Below are positions 17,601-26,935 of a stretch of DNA of 64,000 nucleotides, one piece after another; position 1 is the first letter of the stretch; each line of letters begins with the position of its first letter. A model generated the notes under the pieces. That model ran no database searches. It worked only from the letters and a program-made list of their open reading frames with translations, and had not been told where the DNA came from. The stretch is from an uncultured Bermanella sp. (lineage in GTDB: Bacteria > Pseudomonadota > Gammaproteobacteria > Pseudomonadales > Oceanobacteraceae), in the NCBI GenBank assembly GCA_913058575.1, contig CAJXRF010000014.1:1-64000 (forward strand), written 5' to 3'. The position numbers and the translations under genes are program-made.

Positions 17601-19493
17601 GACAATCAACTTCGTGCAGTTGACCCAGCCATTCCAGTGGCTAGCCGAAGCGTAGATGAAGTACTTGGACGAGTACTTAAAGGCTTTGTGACTCCAGAAA
17701 AAGCTGAAGTTCAGGAAAAAGAAAGCCGCGTTAAAGAAAAAATCTTTAAAGAGGTTAAGAAAGTACTGATTCACGCACGAGGCTGTACTGCTGAGAAACT
17801 GGTTCGAAAAGCACAAGAAAACGACATTAGCGTTGTTTTAGTTCAATCGGACCCAGACATGAGCAGTACCGCTGCCGATTTATTAAATGAAAATGGGCGA
17901 TTGGTGTGTATTGGCGGCAATACCCCTGATGAAAGCTATTTGAATGCCCAAAGTGTTATGCGTATTGCTGAACTTGAAAAAGTAGATGCACTGCATCCAG
18001 GCATTGGCTTTTTATCAGAAAGCGCTCAATTCGCAGCCTATTGCGGCAATCATGACATTAACTTTATTGGACCGAAGGTTTCTTCCATGGAAACCATGGG
18101 GAATAAATCTAACGCGATCAACACGGCCATCAGAGTGGGCGTACCTGTTGTACCCGGTTCCCATGGCATTGTGACAACATCAGCTATGGCAGCGCGCGTC
18201 GCTGATGAAATTGGCTACCCTGTTCTATTGAAAGCCGTTCACGGTGGTGGCGGTAAAGGCATTCAAGTGGTCGAAGACCCAGCCAATATTCATGAGTTAT
18301 TCCATCAAATCTCTACAGAGGCACGCAGTGCATTTGGAAGCGGCGATGTTTATCTTGAGAAATTTGTGACGTCTCTGAGACACATTGAAGTTCAGATTTT
18401 ACGAGATCAGGAAGGCAACACTAAAGTTCTGGGGTTAAGAGATTGCTCTGTACAGCGAAACAATCAAAAAATCATAGAAGAATCGGCCTCCACAGCCCTA
18501 CCTAAGCACCTAGAAGAAAAAGTATATGACTACTCAGCCAAGCTTGCTGATGCCGTCGATTACAATGGTGCCGGTACGGTTGAATTTATTTACAACCTAG
18601 ACGTAAATGATGTGTACTTCATGGAAATGAATACTCGTCTACAAGTAGAGCACCCTGTTACTGAATTAGTAACGGGCATTGATATCGTCAGCAAGCAATT
18701 CTCCATTGCTGGTGGCGGCTCCATTAAGGATTTAAAAATCAATAGCAAAGGCTATGCGATTGAAGTGCGAATTAACGCTGAGAAAGCAGTTCAGCAAGGC
18801 ACTGAAATCAATTTTGTTCCTAATGCCGGTAAAATAACTAAATTCTCGCTACCCGAAGACAAGAATATTCAGATTCTAAAATCGATAGATAGCGACAAAG
18901 AAGTTACACCTTTCTATGACAGCATGGTGGTTCAAATTATTTGCTACGGAAAGGATCGTAACGACACCATTGCGAAAATGCTTAAGTACTTAGATAAAGT
19001 AGTCATTGAAGGTGTTTGCACCAATATCCCAATGCTTAAAGATATTTTGCAAGACGAGATATTTATTAATGGCGTTTACGATACCAACTACTTACCTCAG
19101 TATTTAAACCGTATTGATCAGGCTAAATTGGTGGAAGACTTTGAGAAAAGTGCTGGTCAAACTGGCCAAAATGTAACCAAAGAGTCTTTAACCATTGAGG
19201 GATCCACTGAACTAAAAGTATTGGCACCTGCTAGCTCAATCTTTTATAGCTCACCCTCTCCAACTGAACCCTCTTATGTTAAAGAAGGCGACATAGTTTC
19301 CGTAAGCCAAACCCTATGCTTAATGGAAGCCATGAAGATGTTTAGCCCTCTTAACCTTAAGTCATTCAATGCTCAAGGCAGTGCTCTGTATGATGCTGAC
19401 TTACAATATCAAATTGTAAGAATTCATAACGCTGAAGGGCAGCAGGTCAATCACGGAGACCTACTTTTCGTTATTAAACCTGTTATGCACTAA
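14622..19493 (+). CDS. Single-chain biotin-dependent acyl-CoA carboxylase (CTalpha-CTbeta-BC-BCCP)
   Basis: A 1623-residue cytoplasmic enzyme carrying every acetyl-CoA carboxylase activity. An AccA-like carboxyltransferase (about 75-290) has LIDTPGAVADEQ, GAGYSGGA (191-198) and TIQPQGLASI. An unassigned, mostly helical region (about 300-780) follows. An AccD-like carboxyltransferase (about 800-1030) has SSGGMQTKEGA (about 885) and GDCTGGAQASF. Biotin carboxylase (about 1046-1510) has the glycine loop GGGGKGI (about 1208), DCSVQRNNQKIIEESAS, EMNTRLQVEHPVTE (about 1334) and EVRINAE. A biotinyl domain has the biotinylated Lys in LCLMEAMKMFSP (about 1571). No AccD-type C4 zinc finger is seen. The likely reaction is ATP-dependent carboxylation of acetyl-CoA or another acyl-CoA; the substrate is inferred, not shown. 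The domain order is the reverse of eukaryotic ACC. No strong ribosome site precedes ATG 14622. Confidence 0.85.
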   Translation: MSEFATDQLFQIAEKLSQDFSLFPEQDEKNTKPHIQGILSEEQVQKKLSALQQLNIDDYIQEVVAPSESSQRLNAKQIVHKLTNRFITEQEVGPLYIAEVELAFNNQFRRIGFIGQNRSEQNGAWSPEHHNKAVQAMRNFAKHAMPIVTLIDTPGAVADEQANLNNQAHSISRLISEMSNTDTPTVGIILGAGYSGGAIPLASTNVLLSLRDGIFNTIQPQGLASISRKYNLSWQECCKYVGVSAYELLPKNVIDGIVDYAPSDRIDQLQNLLNAITSSITSIERGAEKFARENPYLMDHYQRSVQRYLNPSDKLSAMEKDASLMLASSPSEHHNLFRMTYRYMRYLTLRKRISSTTVGHYSRLAKTEATVPSGNLNERQEEEKRKKFQKWLQAPDKIRYDDELNKLWKNYCQKNQERTETRGSISRMFFGKPEDNYIKAKQEFSFALGLYLFNRWKSDADINFAELINYLQNDQQSRFLLTQDDLTDSQSIANFIKKKEHNLAAFIHSKLDYETQALLSEYKQGQASDKLLAGITECLNNIISDEKIANDVTDSISLTPHTAQLINSVASGSMEVNRRILEDALAPYLRIKSTDDSIKKSDASVLDAILLDDLRTEFISISQNLIMFGKLYDFVINNLVKVAKEAKETHSLSFQAVNEFINQGLDHTNQLSIAENHKEAFADWFQYFIASNQKGAFLKQVEEWKKLSFPRISDTLFVIITFFFEKLLAEYYQSNQGQNYNGRINPYSIGRKKDFWNRLTIAYFDLLIQDVLDDVKKQKTTQSQAFVDRFFNDFEEINDHLMTSDPANFPGFRGSIEKALSNDITPCGVITGFGTIQIGDESRRVGALVSNLDFQAGAFDMASAEKFCKLLVECAKHNYPVVCFVSSGGMQTKEGASALFSMSIVNDRITRFVRDNDLPVVVFGFGDCTGGAQASFVTHPMVQTFYFSGTNMPFAGQIVVPSYLPSTSTLSNYLSQNGESMVDLVKHPFIEDLDNQLRAVDPAIPVASRSVDEVLGRVLKGFVTPEKAEVQEKESRVKEKIFKEVKKVLIHARGCTAEKLVRKAQENDISVVLVQSDPDMSSTAADLLNENGRLVCIGGNTPDESYLNAQSVMRIAELEKVDALHPGIGFLSESAQFAAYCGNHDINFIGPKVSSMETMGNKSNAINTAIRVGVPVVPGSHGIVTTSAMAARVADEIGYPVLLKAVHGGGGKGIQVVEDPANIHELFHQISTEARSAFGSGDVYLEKFVTSLRHIEVQILRDQEGNTKVLGLRDCSVQRNNQKIIEESASTALPKHLEEKVYDYSAKLADAVDYNGAGTVEFIYNLDVNDVYFMEMNTRLQVEHPVTELVTGIDIVSKQFSIAGGGSIKDLKINSKGYAIEVRINAEKAVQQGTEINFVPNAGKITKFSLPEDKNIQILKSIDSDKEVTPFYDSMVVQIICYGKDRNDTIAKMLKYLDKVVIEGVCTNIPMLKDILQDEIFINGVYDTNYLPQYLNRIDQAKLVEDFEKSAGQTGQNVTKESLTIEGSTELKVLAPASSIFYSSPSPTEPSYVKEGDIVSVSQTLCLMEAMKMFSPLNLKSFNAQGSALYDADLQYQIVRIHNAEGQQVNHGDLLFVIKPVMH

Positions 19494-19504
19494 CTGCTAT
19501 ATTA

Positions 19505-19536
19505 CACAGCTTCTCTTGCCATAAAGAGAAGCTGTG
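19505..19536 (+). terminator. Strong hairpin after the carboxylase gene
   Basis: A perfect 13-bp stem, CACAGCTTCTCTT with AAGAGAAGCTGTG, closes a 6-base loop twelve bases after the stop codon. It is followed by a C/T-rich rather than U-rich tract, so it may be a weak terminator or an mRNA 3'-stabilising structure. Confidence 0.6.
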
Positions 19537-19779
19537 CTCCCCCTCTTCTGTACTCATTCCCCTCAGTAAGCAATTAACTCTTTTTATTAAGAACTGTTTC
19601 TCGTCTTTCGTGTCAAATAGAGTCTGTAACCCACATGAAACTTAACAGAGCTTAAGCTATTATAGGCTTATTTTAGAAACTTTAAGCCAAAGCATTTAAT
19701 ATAACGATTAAAGTGCTATAAATAGCCATATCTACCACTGTTTTATATGTGGCACCTATCAATAAGGAATTTCATCTTA

Positions 19780-21825
19780 ATGTTGCGTCATCTACTACTT
19801 TTTAGTTCTTTTTTCTATCTGTCAGTGGCTGCACAAGCCGATACTCCACCCAATGAAGTTTTAGAACCTGCAGCCGAACATGCATTAACCAACCGTGCCG
19901 TTGTCCATCACCTTTATCAGCATCACTACTCTCGCAAATATCTAAATGATGAGTTTTCTGAAAAAGTGTATCAGCGCTACTTAGACATTCTTGATAACAC
20001 CCGCTCTTACTTCACACATGCTGACATAGAAGAATTTAATGAATTACGCCTTAAGCTTGATGACGCCATTAAAACCAATGATTTAGACCCTGCCTTTCTT
20101 ATCTACAATCGCTACCGCCAAAGGGCCACTGAACGCTTAGACTACGCCCTTGTTTTAGTGGATAAAAGCATCGCTAATTTTGATTTCAATAAAGATGAAA
20201 GCTTAAACCTTGACCGCGAGAAATCTAGCTGGGCTAAAGACAGCGCAGCTTTAGACCAACTGTGGCGCAAACGCATTAAAAATACCGTACTAAACCTTAA
20301 GCTAGCGGGTAAAGAAGAGAAAAATATTCATGAGCTATTAAAAAAACGTTACACAAGCCAACTTAATCGTATCAAACAAATAAACTCTGAAGACGCCTTC
20401 CAGTCTTATATGAATGCATTAACTTATACGTTTGATCCACACACACAGTACATGTCACCGCGTAACAGTGAAAACTTCAATATTAATATGAGCTTATCCC
20501 TTCAAGGTATTGGCGCCGTGTTACGCAGTGAAAATGAAAACACCATAGTCGAAAGATTAGTCACTGGAGGACCTGCCAACAAAGCTGGTCAACTTAAACC
20601 TTCAGATAGTATCGTCGGTGTCGCCCAAGGTGACAAAGAAATGGTTGATGTCATTGGCTGGCGTTTAGATGAAGTAGTCGATCTTATTCGTGGTCCTAAA
20701 GACAGTACAGTTCGTTTAGATATTGTTTCAGGCAGCGGACAAACAGAAAAACATAAGGTCATTTCAATTGTTAGAGATGAAGTAAAATTAGAAGATCGTG
20801 CCGCTCAAAGCGAAGTCATTGAAATTAAGCGTGAAGATAAAGCTTATAAAGTGGGTGTTATTGATATCCCTGCTTTTTACGCTGACTTTGAAGCTAAAAA
20901 TGCTAATGACCCTAATTATCGAAGCACCACCCGTGACGTGAGCAATTTAATTAAAGATCTGCAAAAAGATGGCGTTGACGGATTAATCATTGATTTACGA
21001 AACAATGGTGGTGGCTCTTTAGCTGAAGTGAATAATTTAGTGGGGCTTTTTATTCCTCAAGGCCCCACCGTTCAGGTTCATTATAGTTTTGGGCACACCC
21101 AAGTACTAGAAGATAAAGACCCAGCTCAATTGTATCGCGGCCCTCTTGTAGTGCTCACCAACAGGCTAAGCGCCAGTGCCTCAGAAATATTTGCCGGAGC
21201 GATACAGGACTATGGCAGAGGCCTTGTCGTAGGCAGCCAAACATTCGGCAAGGGTACTGTTCAAACCCTAATACCACTATTTCGTGGGCAGATGAAAGTC
21301 ACCAACGCTAAGTTTTATCGCGTCAGCGGCGAAAGCACCCAGCACAGAGGTGTGATACCCGATATTCTCTATCCGGAGATTTATGATGTTGAAAAAATCG
21401 GTGAGAGCGCACTAGAAGAAGCACTGCCTTGGGATAAAATTGCAGCCTCTAAATACAAAGAACAAGGCAATGTATCTAAAGATTTAGACAGCATTAGAAA
21501 AAAGCATAGCAATCGCATTAGTAAGGACCCCGATTTTGCTTACTTAAGTGAACAAGTGGTCTTCCTTAAAGAGCTAAGATCTGACACCACAATCTCTCTA
21601 AACAGCAAAACACGAGAAGTAGAACGCAAAGAAATGGAAGACCGCAGGTTAGCCCTTGAAAACAAACGCCGAGTAGCCAAAGGGCTGGAACCTCTTAAAG
21701 AGTTGGCAGAAGATGACAGTGAAGCCGCCGAAGGAGAAGATAAAAAAGATGAAGCAACAGACGCTCTCCTTAAAGAAGGTGGGGAGATACTGGTTGATTA
21801 CATGCTAACAAAACGCATATCCTAA
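19780..21825 (+). CDS. prc: Tail-specific carboxy-terminal protease Prc (Tsp)
   Basis: Periplasmic S41 serine protease that degrades or trims proteins from their C-termini, including cell-wall hydrolases in E. coli. The 681-residue protein has a signal peptide (1-21, SVAAQA), an N-terminal helical domain, a PDZ domain (about 230-320), and the S41 core with DLRNNGGGSL, SASASE and FGKGTVQ. The Ser466/Lys491 dyad has the 25-residue spacing of the family. A C-terminal charged helical domain follows. ATG 19780 is chosen because AAGGAAT lies about ten bases upstream; the ATG at 19747 lacks a ribosome site and would bury the signal sequence. Confidence 0.93.
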   Translation: MLRHLLLFSSFFYLSVAAQADTPPNEVLEPAAEHALTNRAVVHHLYQHHYSRKYLNDEFSEKVYQRYLDILDNTRSYFTHADIEEFNELRLKLDDAIKTNDLDPAFLIYNRYRQRATERLDYALVLVDKSIANFDFNKDESLNLDREKSSWAKDSAALDQLWRKRIKNTVLNLKLAGKEEKNIHELLKKRYTSQLNRIKQINSEDAFQSYMNALTYTFDPHTQYMSPRNSENFNINMSLSLQGIGAVLRSENENTIVERLVTGGPANKAGQLKPSDSIVGVAQGDKEMVDVIGWRLDEVVDLIRGPKDSTVRLDIVSGSGQTEKHKVISIVRDEVKLEDRAAQSEVIEIKREDKAYKVGVIDIPAFYADFEAKNANDPNYRSTTRDVSNLIKDLQKDGVDGLIIDLRNNGGGSLAEVNNLVGLFIPQGPTVQVHYSFGHTQVLEDKDPAQLYRGPLVVLTNRLSASASEIFAGAIQDYGRGLVVGSQTFGKGTVQTLIPLFRGQMKVTNAKFYRVSGESTQHRGVIPDILYPEIYDVEKIGESALEEALPWDKIAASKYKEQGNVSKDLDSIRKKHSNRISKDPDFAYLSEQVVFLKELRSDTTISLNSKTREVERKEMEDRRLALENKRRVAKGLEPLKELAEDDSEAAEGEDKKDEATDALLKEGGEILVDYMLTKRIS

Positions 21826-21860
21826 AAAAAGCCCGTAGGTTTATCACCTACGGGCTTTTT
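21826..21860. terminator. Rho-independent terminator between prc and the DUF599 gene
   Basis: A 15-bp stem, AAAAAGCCCGTAGGT with ACCTACGGGCTTTTT, closes a 5-base loop directly after the prc stop. It has A- and T-runs on both sides and serves the convergent genes on either flank. Confidence 0.93.
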
Positions 21861-21884
21861 AATATCTTACTCATCCACTCTTAT

Positions 21885-22598
21885 TTACTTACGCTTACCT
21901 TCTAAAATATCAGCATCCATCACCATCAACCTTAACGATTTTGACTTAAATTCTCGATGGTATAAAACGGCCACGACCATACTGGTTGCCAACACAAATA
22001 AAATAGGATGTACAAACCAAGCTATCACCGCCATAGAGAAATAATACGCCCGTAAACCATAGTTAAAACTGTGCCCTGCCTGATCCAACACTTTTGCAGT
22101 GGCATGTGCGTATTCTTTTAACTGTCGCGCATTAAACTCACTTTGCTCAGGCATGGGTGCGCCGCCTAATAAAACGCTTCCAAAACCATATTGTCTTAAG
22201 GACCAAGTAAAGGTAAAAAAAGCGTAAACCATTATGGCCAACATCAAAATCAGTTTATATTGACTTGAGTTTTCTCCCATATATTGAGAGAAAAAAGCCA
22301 ACTCAAAATTGCTGGTGAGCGCCGTTAATATTGCCGCGATAATTATCATGGTGGTTGACGCAAAAAAATTAACATTACGCTCTAAATTCGATATTAATGT
22401 GGCATCTGCAATTCGATTATCTCTCAGTAGCATACGCTCCATCCACCACACCCTATGAACGTCTAATATAGAAGCTAAACAATGGGTGCGCTTAGCCATT
22501 CGCTTAGTAAACAGCGTATAACCCACCCACACCAAGAAAAAGAAAGGAAGTACTAAATAATTCCAAAACTGATTATTTAGTACAGCAACAACATCCAT
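21885..22598 (-). CDS. DUF599 family integral membrane protein
   Basis: A 237-residue protein with about four transmembrane helices (12-30, 70-90, 110-130, 185-205). It carries the DUF599 features WVGYTLFTKR, a variable cytoplasmic segment with WMERML, and NVNFFASTTMII. The function is unknown. ATG 22598 is preferred over TTG 22601 because AGGGG lies seven bases upstream. It is the last gene of a minus-strand cluster yaaA, outer-membrane peptidase, YajG-like lipoprotein, DUF599. Confidence 0.8.
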   Translation of the reverse strand: MDVVAVLNNQFWNYLVLPFFFLVWVGYTLFTKRMAKRTHCLASILDVHRVWWMERMLLRDNRIADATLISNLERNVNFFASTTMIIIAAILTALTSNFELAFFSQYMGENSSQYKLILMLAIMVYAFFTFTWSLRQYGFGSVLLGGAPMPEQSEFNARQLKEYAHATAKVLDQAGHSFNYGLRAYYFSMAVIAWFVHPILFVLATSMVVAVLYHREFKSKSLRLMVMDADILEGKRK

Positions 22599-22607
22599 CA
22601 AACGCCC

Positions 22608-23165
22608 CTATTTTAAAAAGTTAATCACTTCACGATCGTTCATGGCTTTATTCACCAATTCAGAAAGCAGCGCATTCATGTAATTTTCATTGAATTCAAC
22701 ACTGGGTGCTGTGGCCACATCTTGAGATTTATTTCCTGAAAAGCGTTTTTTAAAACTGGCATCAGCCCGGCTAACGGTTAGCAATATTTCGCCCTGCATG
22801 ACAATATGACTGACCCAATTTTTATCGGGGGTTGAATAATTTAATTTTTCAACCTCTATTGATAACCTCACCATGGGCTCAGGCCCTTTATGCATTTTAA
22901 TACCCTGCTTAAGTAATGCCTCTTGTATAGACTCACCAAGCGCGCTCACTAAAGAGCCATCAAAACTAATGGCACCTTCTTTTTTAGCATTTCTATAACC
23001 CAGTATAGAGTCCTCTGTGCGATTATCTTCAATCACCAACTCAATAGGCACCCTCACCCCTTGTAAAGATTCAAACGATAATTGCGGCATTACTTTTAAT
23101 TTTTGAGGTGCCAGTGTGCACCCCATCAAAAACGTCACCAACATTATCCATAATAAATTTTTCAT
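22608..23165 (-). CDS. YajG-family lipoprotein
   Basis: A 185-residue protein with a lipoprotein signal (lipobox LMGC, Cys16). The mature part has the YajG traits: a repeated strand-helix layout with VPIELVIEDNRTEDSILGYR and a C-terminal helix (MNALLSELVNKAM). It is predicted to be outer-membrane anchored; the function is unknown. Its ATG overlaps the stop of the upstream gene by one base (TAATG), so translation is coupled. Confidence 0.78.
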   Translation of the reverse strand: MKNLLWIMLVTFLMGCTLAPQKLKVMPQLSFESLQGVRVPIELVIEDNRTEDSILGYRNAKKEGAISFDGSLVSALGESIQEALLKQGIKMHKGPEPMVRLSIEVEKLNYSTPDKNWVSHIVMQGEILLTVSRADASFKKRFSGNKSQDVATAPSVEFNENYMNALLSELVNKAMNDREVINFLK

Positions 23166-25936
23166 TAAAACGCTCCTCCAATTTCCATGTAAGCTGTATC
23201 GCTGCCGATTGCATCCAGGCCTTTAGCAAGGCCCAATCGCAACCTTATATTTAAATTATAAAACAAGGTGTTATCTAAAATAACTTCCCCACCCACACTT
23301 GAGTAAATATCCTCAATAGATTCATCGTTATCCCATGCGGTACCGTTATCAATAAAGGCACGTAATGACCAACCGGAAAAGCCCACCGGAGGTGTCATCA
23401 CATTATGGTCAAACCAAGAAAAAGGTAGCCGATATTCAATATTGTAAATTAAGCTGTTTTCACCATTTAATTCGTTAAGATCGTCATCAAAACCCCGCAA
23501 TGCATATTTGCGTTGTTTCAACTGAATACCAGGCCCTATATAGGTATCACTGCGAGATCCTCCAAGCTGAAAATCAGTGGTTGATTGAGTATCCAAACCA
23601 GAACCTACAAATAGACGTTGCGCTAAGGTATGCCCCCAATTAAAGCTGTAGTAATGGCGAACACCAAGGTTTAGCACTTGTCCCTTAACGTAGGTATTAT
23701 CTACCACTTCAGCATTCTCAATCGAAAAACTTGCTTGCCAGCCATCACTGGCATCTCCTGCATTTAACGAAGTGCGTAAGCCATCATAAATAACTCCCAT
23801 GGCTAACCAATTATCTTTTCTATCAAAGTCATCTGAAATATGGAATTCTTCACTAATAAACTTAGAGCGATTATTTACATATGCTAGATAAGGGTAGAAA
23901 CTATTTTGAACTTGCAAAACAGGATAAATAAACCCTGCGAATAACTGTGTTTCCAGCTCACTAACAGCGTCATTACTGGAAGTACCAGCTAAGGTTCGCT
24001 GAAGCCCTAACAGCCAGCGACTATTGTATATATAAGTAAGATTCCCCAGCCCACGCTTATGATGTTTCTCATAGGTCAATTGGCCAATATAGCTGTGCAA
24101 CCCAAGTGCATCATTACCACTGGTAAAAAAACCTACTTCCTGCAAATTTCCATCATTCACTAGAACTGGTAACCAATAACTAGGCATTAAACTTTTATAT
24201 GCCTTGTAAGGCGCGTCCAAATTCAATTGCAAGCTTGGCAGCTCTAAAGATGATTGCTTTAATAGCGGCCTATTATACAACTCGGGATAATAACCCTGCT
24301 CCATATCAACTATTTGATACCCTGTTGAGGCATAACGAATGGCGTGGGCAGCACCATTCTCGCTAGGCAACAACTGTTTAATCCCAGACAGCGTATTAGT
24401 AAGTCGAGACTTCACATTTGTTTTTAAATTTAAACGATACGCCTCTGACTGCCCTATTTGGCTTTGCGTATAAATTATTTCATCCCCTGAATAAATTGGG
24501 TTAGTTTGCGTAGCGGCATCGTTTGTTAATGCTGACCACGCTTCCCCCTGCCACACATATAGATTCCAAGGGGCGTTACCAAATTTTATGGTGGCGGCCA
24601 AATCACCTTTTTCAGACACATCAAATGCCGATAAGATTTCACCTTCTAATCCTTGCCATAAAGTAGATAGCTTTTCGCCTTTTACATTTAGTAAATCTAA
24701 CTGAGCGATGCCTGCGGTATATTTTAAAGCCACTATCTGCCCTTGGCTATTCCACTTTGCCATTCGATAGCGACCACATTTCGTGATGCGCTCTAGCTTT
24801 GTATCAACCAGCAAATACAAATCATAGTATTGTGAATATTGATCACAGTATTCCAACTGACTCACCAATACTTTTCCGCCAGGGCCAACATCAAGCGTTG
24901 CCAATGAATTAAGTTCAACCACCTGTTCGCTTTTACCTTTCTTTAAGCGATATAAATTAGTGCCCTTAGAGAAATCTACTGCGCTATACCAAGTACCTGA
25001 ACCCACTCCTTTTGCCAGTAGCCCTATGGCTAAATAGTCTTTTGTTAACAATTTATAAGGCGATTCACCTTGAGTTTTAATTCGCTTAATTTGTGGCTCG
25101 AAATACCCTTTCAAGTAGCTTGAAAACTCCGGCCAAAGATCACTCAGAGTTTTACCTGTCACGAGCTTTGGATTTGAATCCACTCTATAGGGCAGCAAGT
25201 TATTGCTGTAATTGTTTACTAATTTCTTGATGGCCTCTTCACCGTATACATCTTTTATAAATCTAAAAAAATATACACCATATAAATAAGCACTATTAAA
25301 CGGCCAATCATGGGCGTTTACAGTATTTATTCGACTTAAAGGTTTAATACCATTTAACACTTCTTGGCGCATCATAATTTGAAAAACATCCGACTGCCCG
25401 CGCCCTGTATGGCGCTGCTCATTTGTCTCCATATAAGTGGCCAATCCCTCTTGAAACCAATTAGGGTGTAATGCATTTGGAAATAATAAAATGAAGCGTC
25501 CAAAAACACTTCGTAAAAATGAAGGGAAATCCAACACTTTATCTATATGCAATACGTGGGTGTATTCATGATGAATTAACATGGCCAGCCAGTCATCGTA
25601 TACCAGCAACTCACCTTGGGTAGGCGGTTGCATATACAGGGTCATGGTATTGTTCGGAATGGGGGTGGCAAACCCATTGGCTTGGTCAACTTCATCAAGT
25701 AACACCACATGGGTTTTACTCTTTGGTTGCCAATTAAAATAGGGCGATAATTCTTTATGGCTCTTGGCAGAAAGCATAGCCACTTTAGAAACAAAGTGGT
25801 TTAAGTTTTCTGGGTAGTGGATTAAAAAATGATCACTTTCATGTGTTTTCCATGAAAGTGATGGGTCTGCTGCATAAGTGTTTAATGCCGCTATTGCTAT
25901 TAATAAGGTAACTAAGTACTTAAAGATCACTGGCAT
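23165..25936 (-). CDS. Outer-membrane protein: MA-type metallopeptidase, beta-propeller and BamA-like barrel
   Basis: A 923-residue protein with a signal peptide (1-22, AIAALNTYA). A gluzincin-like peptidase domain (about 25-260) has the zinc motif HEYTH (123-127) and the downstream glutamate in [11 protein letters not shown] (Glu163). TolB/WD40-like beta-propeller repeats follow (about 290-580). The C-terminal third (about 620-923) reads as alternating beta strands with surface-antigen features: [21 protein letters not shown] and [13 protein letters not shown]. It is probably a surface-anchored or periplasm-facing protease whose barrel sits in the outer membrane. ATG 25936 is chosen because it gives a clean signal peptide; the longer TTG/GTG-type extension to 26023 runs inside yaaA. 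It overlaps the yaaA stop by 17 bases. Confidence 0.75.
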   Translation of the reverse strand: MPVIFKYLVTLLIAIAALNTYAADPSLSWKTHESDHFLIHYPENLNHFVSKVAMLSAKSHKELSPYFNWQPKSKTHVVLLDEVDQANGFATPIPNNTMTLYMQPPTQGELLVYDDWLAMLIHHEYTHVLHIDKVLDFPSFLRSVFGRFILLFPNALHPNWFQEGLATYMETNEQRHTGRGQSDVFQIMMRQEVLNGIKPLSRINTVNAHDWPFNSAYLYGVYFFRFIKDVYGEEAIKKLVNNYSNNLLPYRVDSNPKLVTGKTLSDLWPEFSSYLKGYFEPQIKRIKTQGESPYKLLTKDYLAIGLLAKGVGSGTWYSAVDFSKGTNLYRLKKGKSEQVVELNSLATLDVGPGGKVLVSQLEYCDQYSQYYDLYLLVDTKLERITKCGRYRMAKWNSQGQIVALKYTAGIAQLDLLNVKGEKLSTLWQGLEGEILSAFDVSEKGDLAATIKFGNAPWNLYVWQGEAWSALTNDAATQTNPIYSGDEIIYTQSQIGQSEAYRLNLKTNVKSRLTNTLSGIKQLLPSENGAAHAIRYASTGYQIVDMEQGYYPELYNRPLLKQSSLELPSLQLNLDAPYKAYKSLMPSYWLPVLVNDGNLQEVGFFTSGNDALGLHSYIGQLTYEKHHKRGLGNLTYIYNSRWLLGLQRTLAGTSSNDAVSELETQLFAGFIYPVLQVQNSFYPYLAYVNNRSKFISEEFHISDDFDRKDNWLAMGVIYDGLRTSLNAGDASDGWQASFSIENAEVVDNTYVKGQVLNLGVRHYYSFNWGHTLAQRLFVGSGLDTQSTTDFQLGGSRSDTYIGPGIQLKQRKYALRGFDDDLNELNGENSLIYNIEYRLPFSWFDHNVMTPPVGFSGWSLRAFIDNGTAWDNDESIEDIYSSVGGEVILDNTLFYNLNIRLRLGLAKGLDAIGSDTAYMEIGGAF

Positions 25937-26693
25937 CTCGAATAAACACCCATTCAGTTGCTTTAGAGTGCTCAGCACTGTAACGATAACCCGCCACATT
26001 AAACTGTTTAATATCCTGCACATCGTTAATTCTATTTTTAATCACATAAGCGGCCATCAAACCACGGGCTTTTTTTGCATAGAAGCTAATGATTTTATAT
26101 TGACCGTTTTTTTCATCTTTAAATACAGGCGTAATGATTTGCGCGTTCAAGGATTTCTTATTAACCGCTTTAAAGTATTCAGTAGATGCCAAATTTAGCA
26201 AAATATCGTTTGCCTTCATTTGCGCATTTATTTTTTGGGTAATGATATCCCCCCAAAATTCGTACAGGTTTTTCCCTCTTGTATTGGGATACTTTGTGCC
26301 CATTTCCAAGCGATAAGCTTGCATCAAATCAAGAGGTTTAAGCAATCCATACAACCCAGACAACATACGAAAATGTTTTTGTGCAAATTTCATATCATTT
26401 TTATTGAAAGAATAAGCATCTAATCCTGTGTAAACATCCCCTTTAAAGGCATAGATAGCAGGCCGGGCATTATCACTTGTGAAGGGTTGCTGCCAGTGTT
26501 GAAAGCGAGTGACGTTTAGATGGGCTAACTTATCACTTAACTTCATTAATTCAGATACATGGCTTGGGGTAAGTGCCTTAAGCTGGTCAATGAGCTCCTG
26601 CGCATCATCCAACATTTCAGGCTGGGTAAAATCACTGATCGGCAACGGTGTTTCAAAATCTAACGTTTTTGCAGGGGATACCAGCATTAACAT
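25920..26693 (-). CDS. yaaA: Peroxide stress protein YaaA
   Basis: A 257-residue cytoplasmic protein of the YaaA/DUF328 family, which in E. coli lowers free iron during peroxide stress and binds DNA. The match is extensive: [76 protein letters not shown] 26693 is chosen because AGGA lies eight bases upstream and it reproduces the family N-terminus; the frame stays open to 26873 but that extension has no family match. Confidence 0.93.
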   Translation of the reverse strand: MLMLVSPAKTLDFETPLPISDFTQPEMLDDAQELIDQLKALTPSHVSELMKLSDKLAHLNVTRFQHWQQPFTSDNARPAIYAFKGDVYTGLDAYSFNKNDMKFAQKHFRMLSGLYGLLKPLDLMQAYRLEMGTKYPNTRGKNLYEFWGDIITQKINAQMKANDILLNLASTEYFKAVNKKSLNAQIITPVFKDEKNGQYKIISFYAKKARGLMAAYVIKNRINDVQDIKQFNVAGYRYSAEHSKATEWVFIRDASDL

Positions 26694-26935
26694 GGTTGAA
26701 TTCCTGAATTTTTCATGAGCGAATTGGGTGGAAATGCACTCACTTTTTAATTTAAAAAAATAGATGCATATAGTAGGCGTTTGCTCATATTCATTAAAGT
26801 AAAAATTAGACTTGGCGCCTGCTAATATTCGTTTTGGTATACTCGGCACACATAAACCGCTCAACTCAGTCATTTCTCTTTACACTTAGCCATGCTTGAT
26901 GAATATTTAAGCTCTATTTTCGGTGAGGCCTTTCT

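Noticed and set aside
25937-26023. 29-codon N-terminal extension of the outer-membrane peptidase
   Set aside because: It would place the signal peptide internally and lies wholly inside yaaA.
26694-26873. 60-codon N-terminal extension of yaaA
   Set aside because: No family match, and a good ribosome site precedes the internal ATG 26693 that gives the standard YaaA start.
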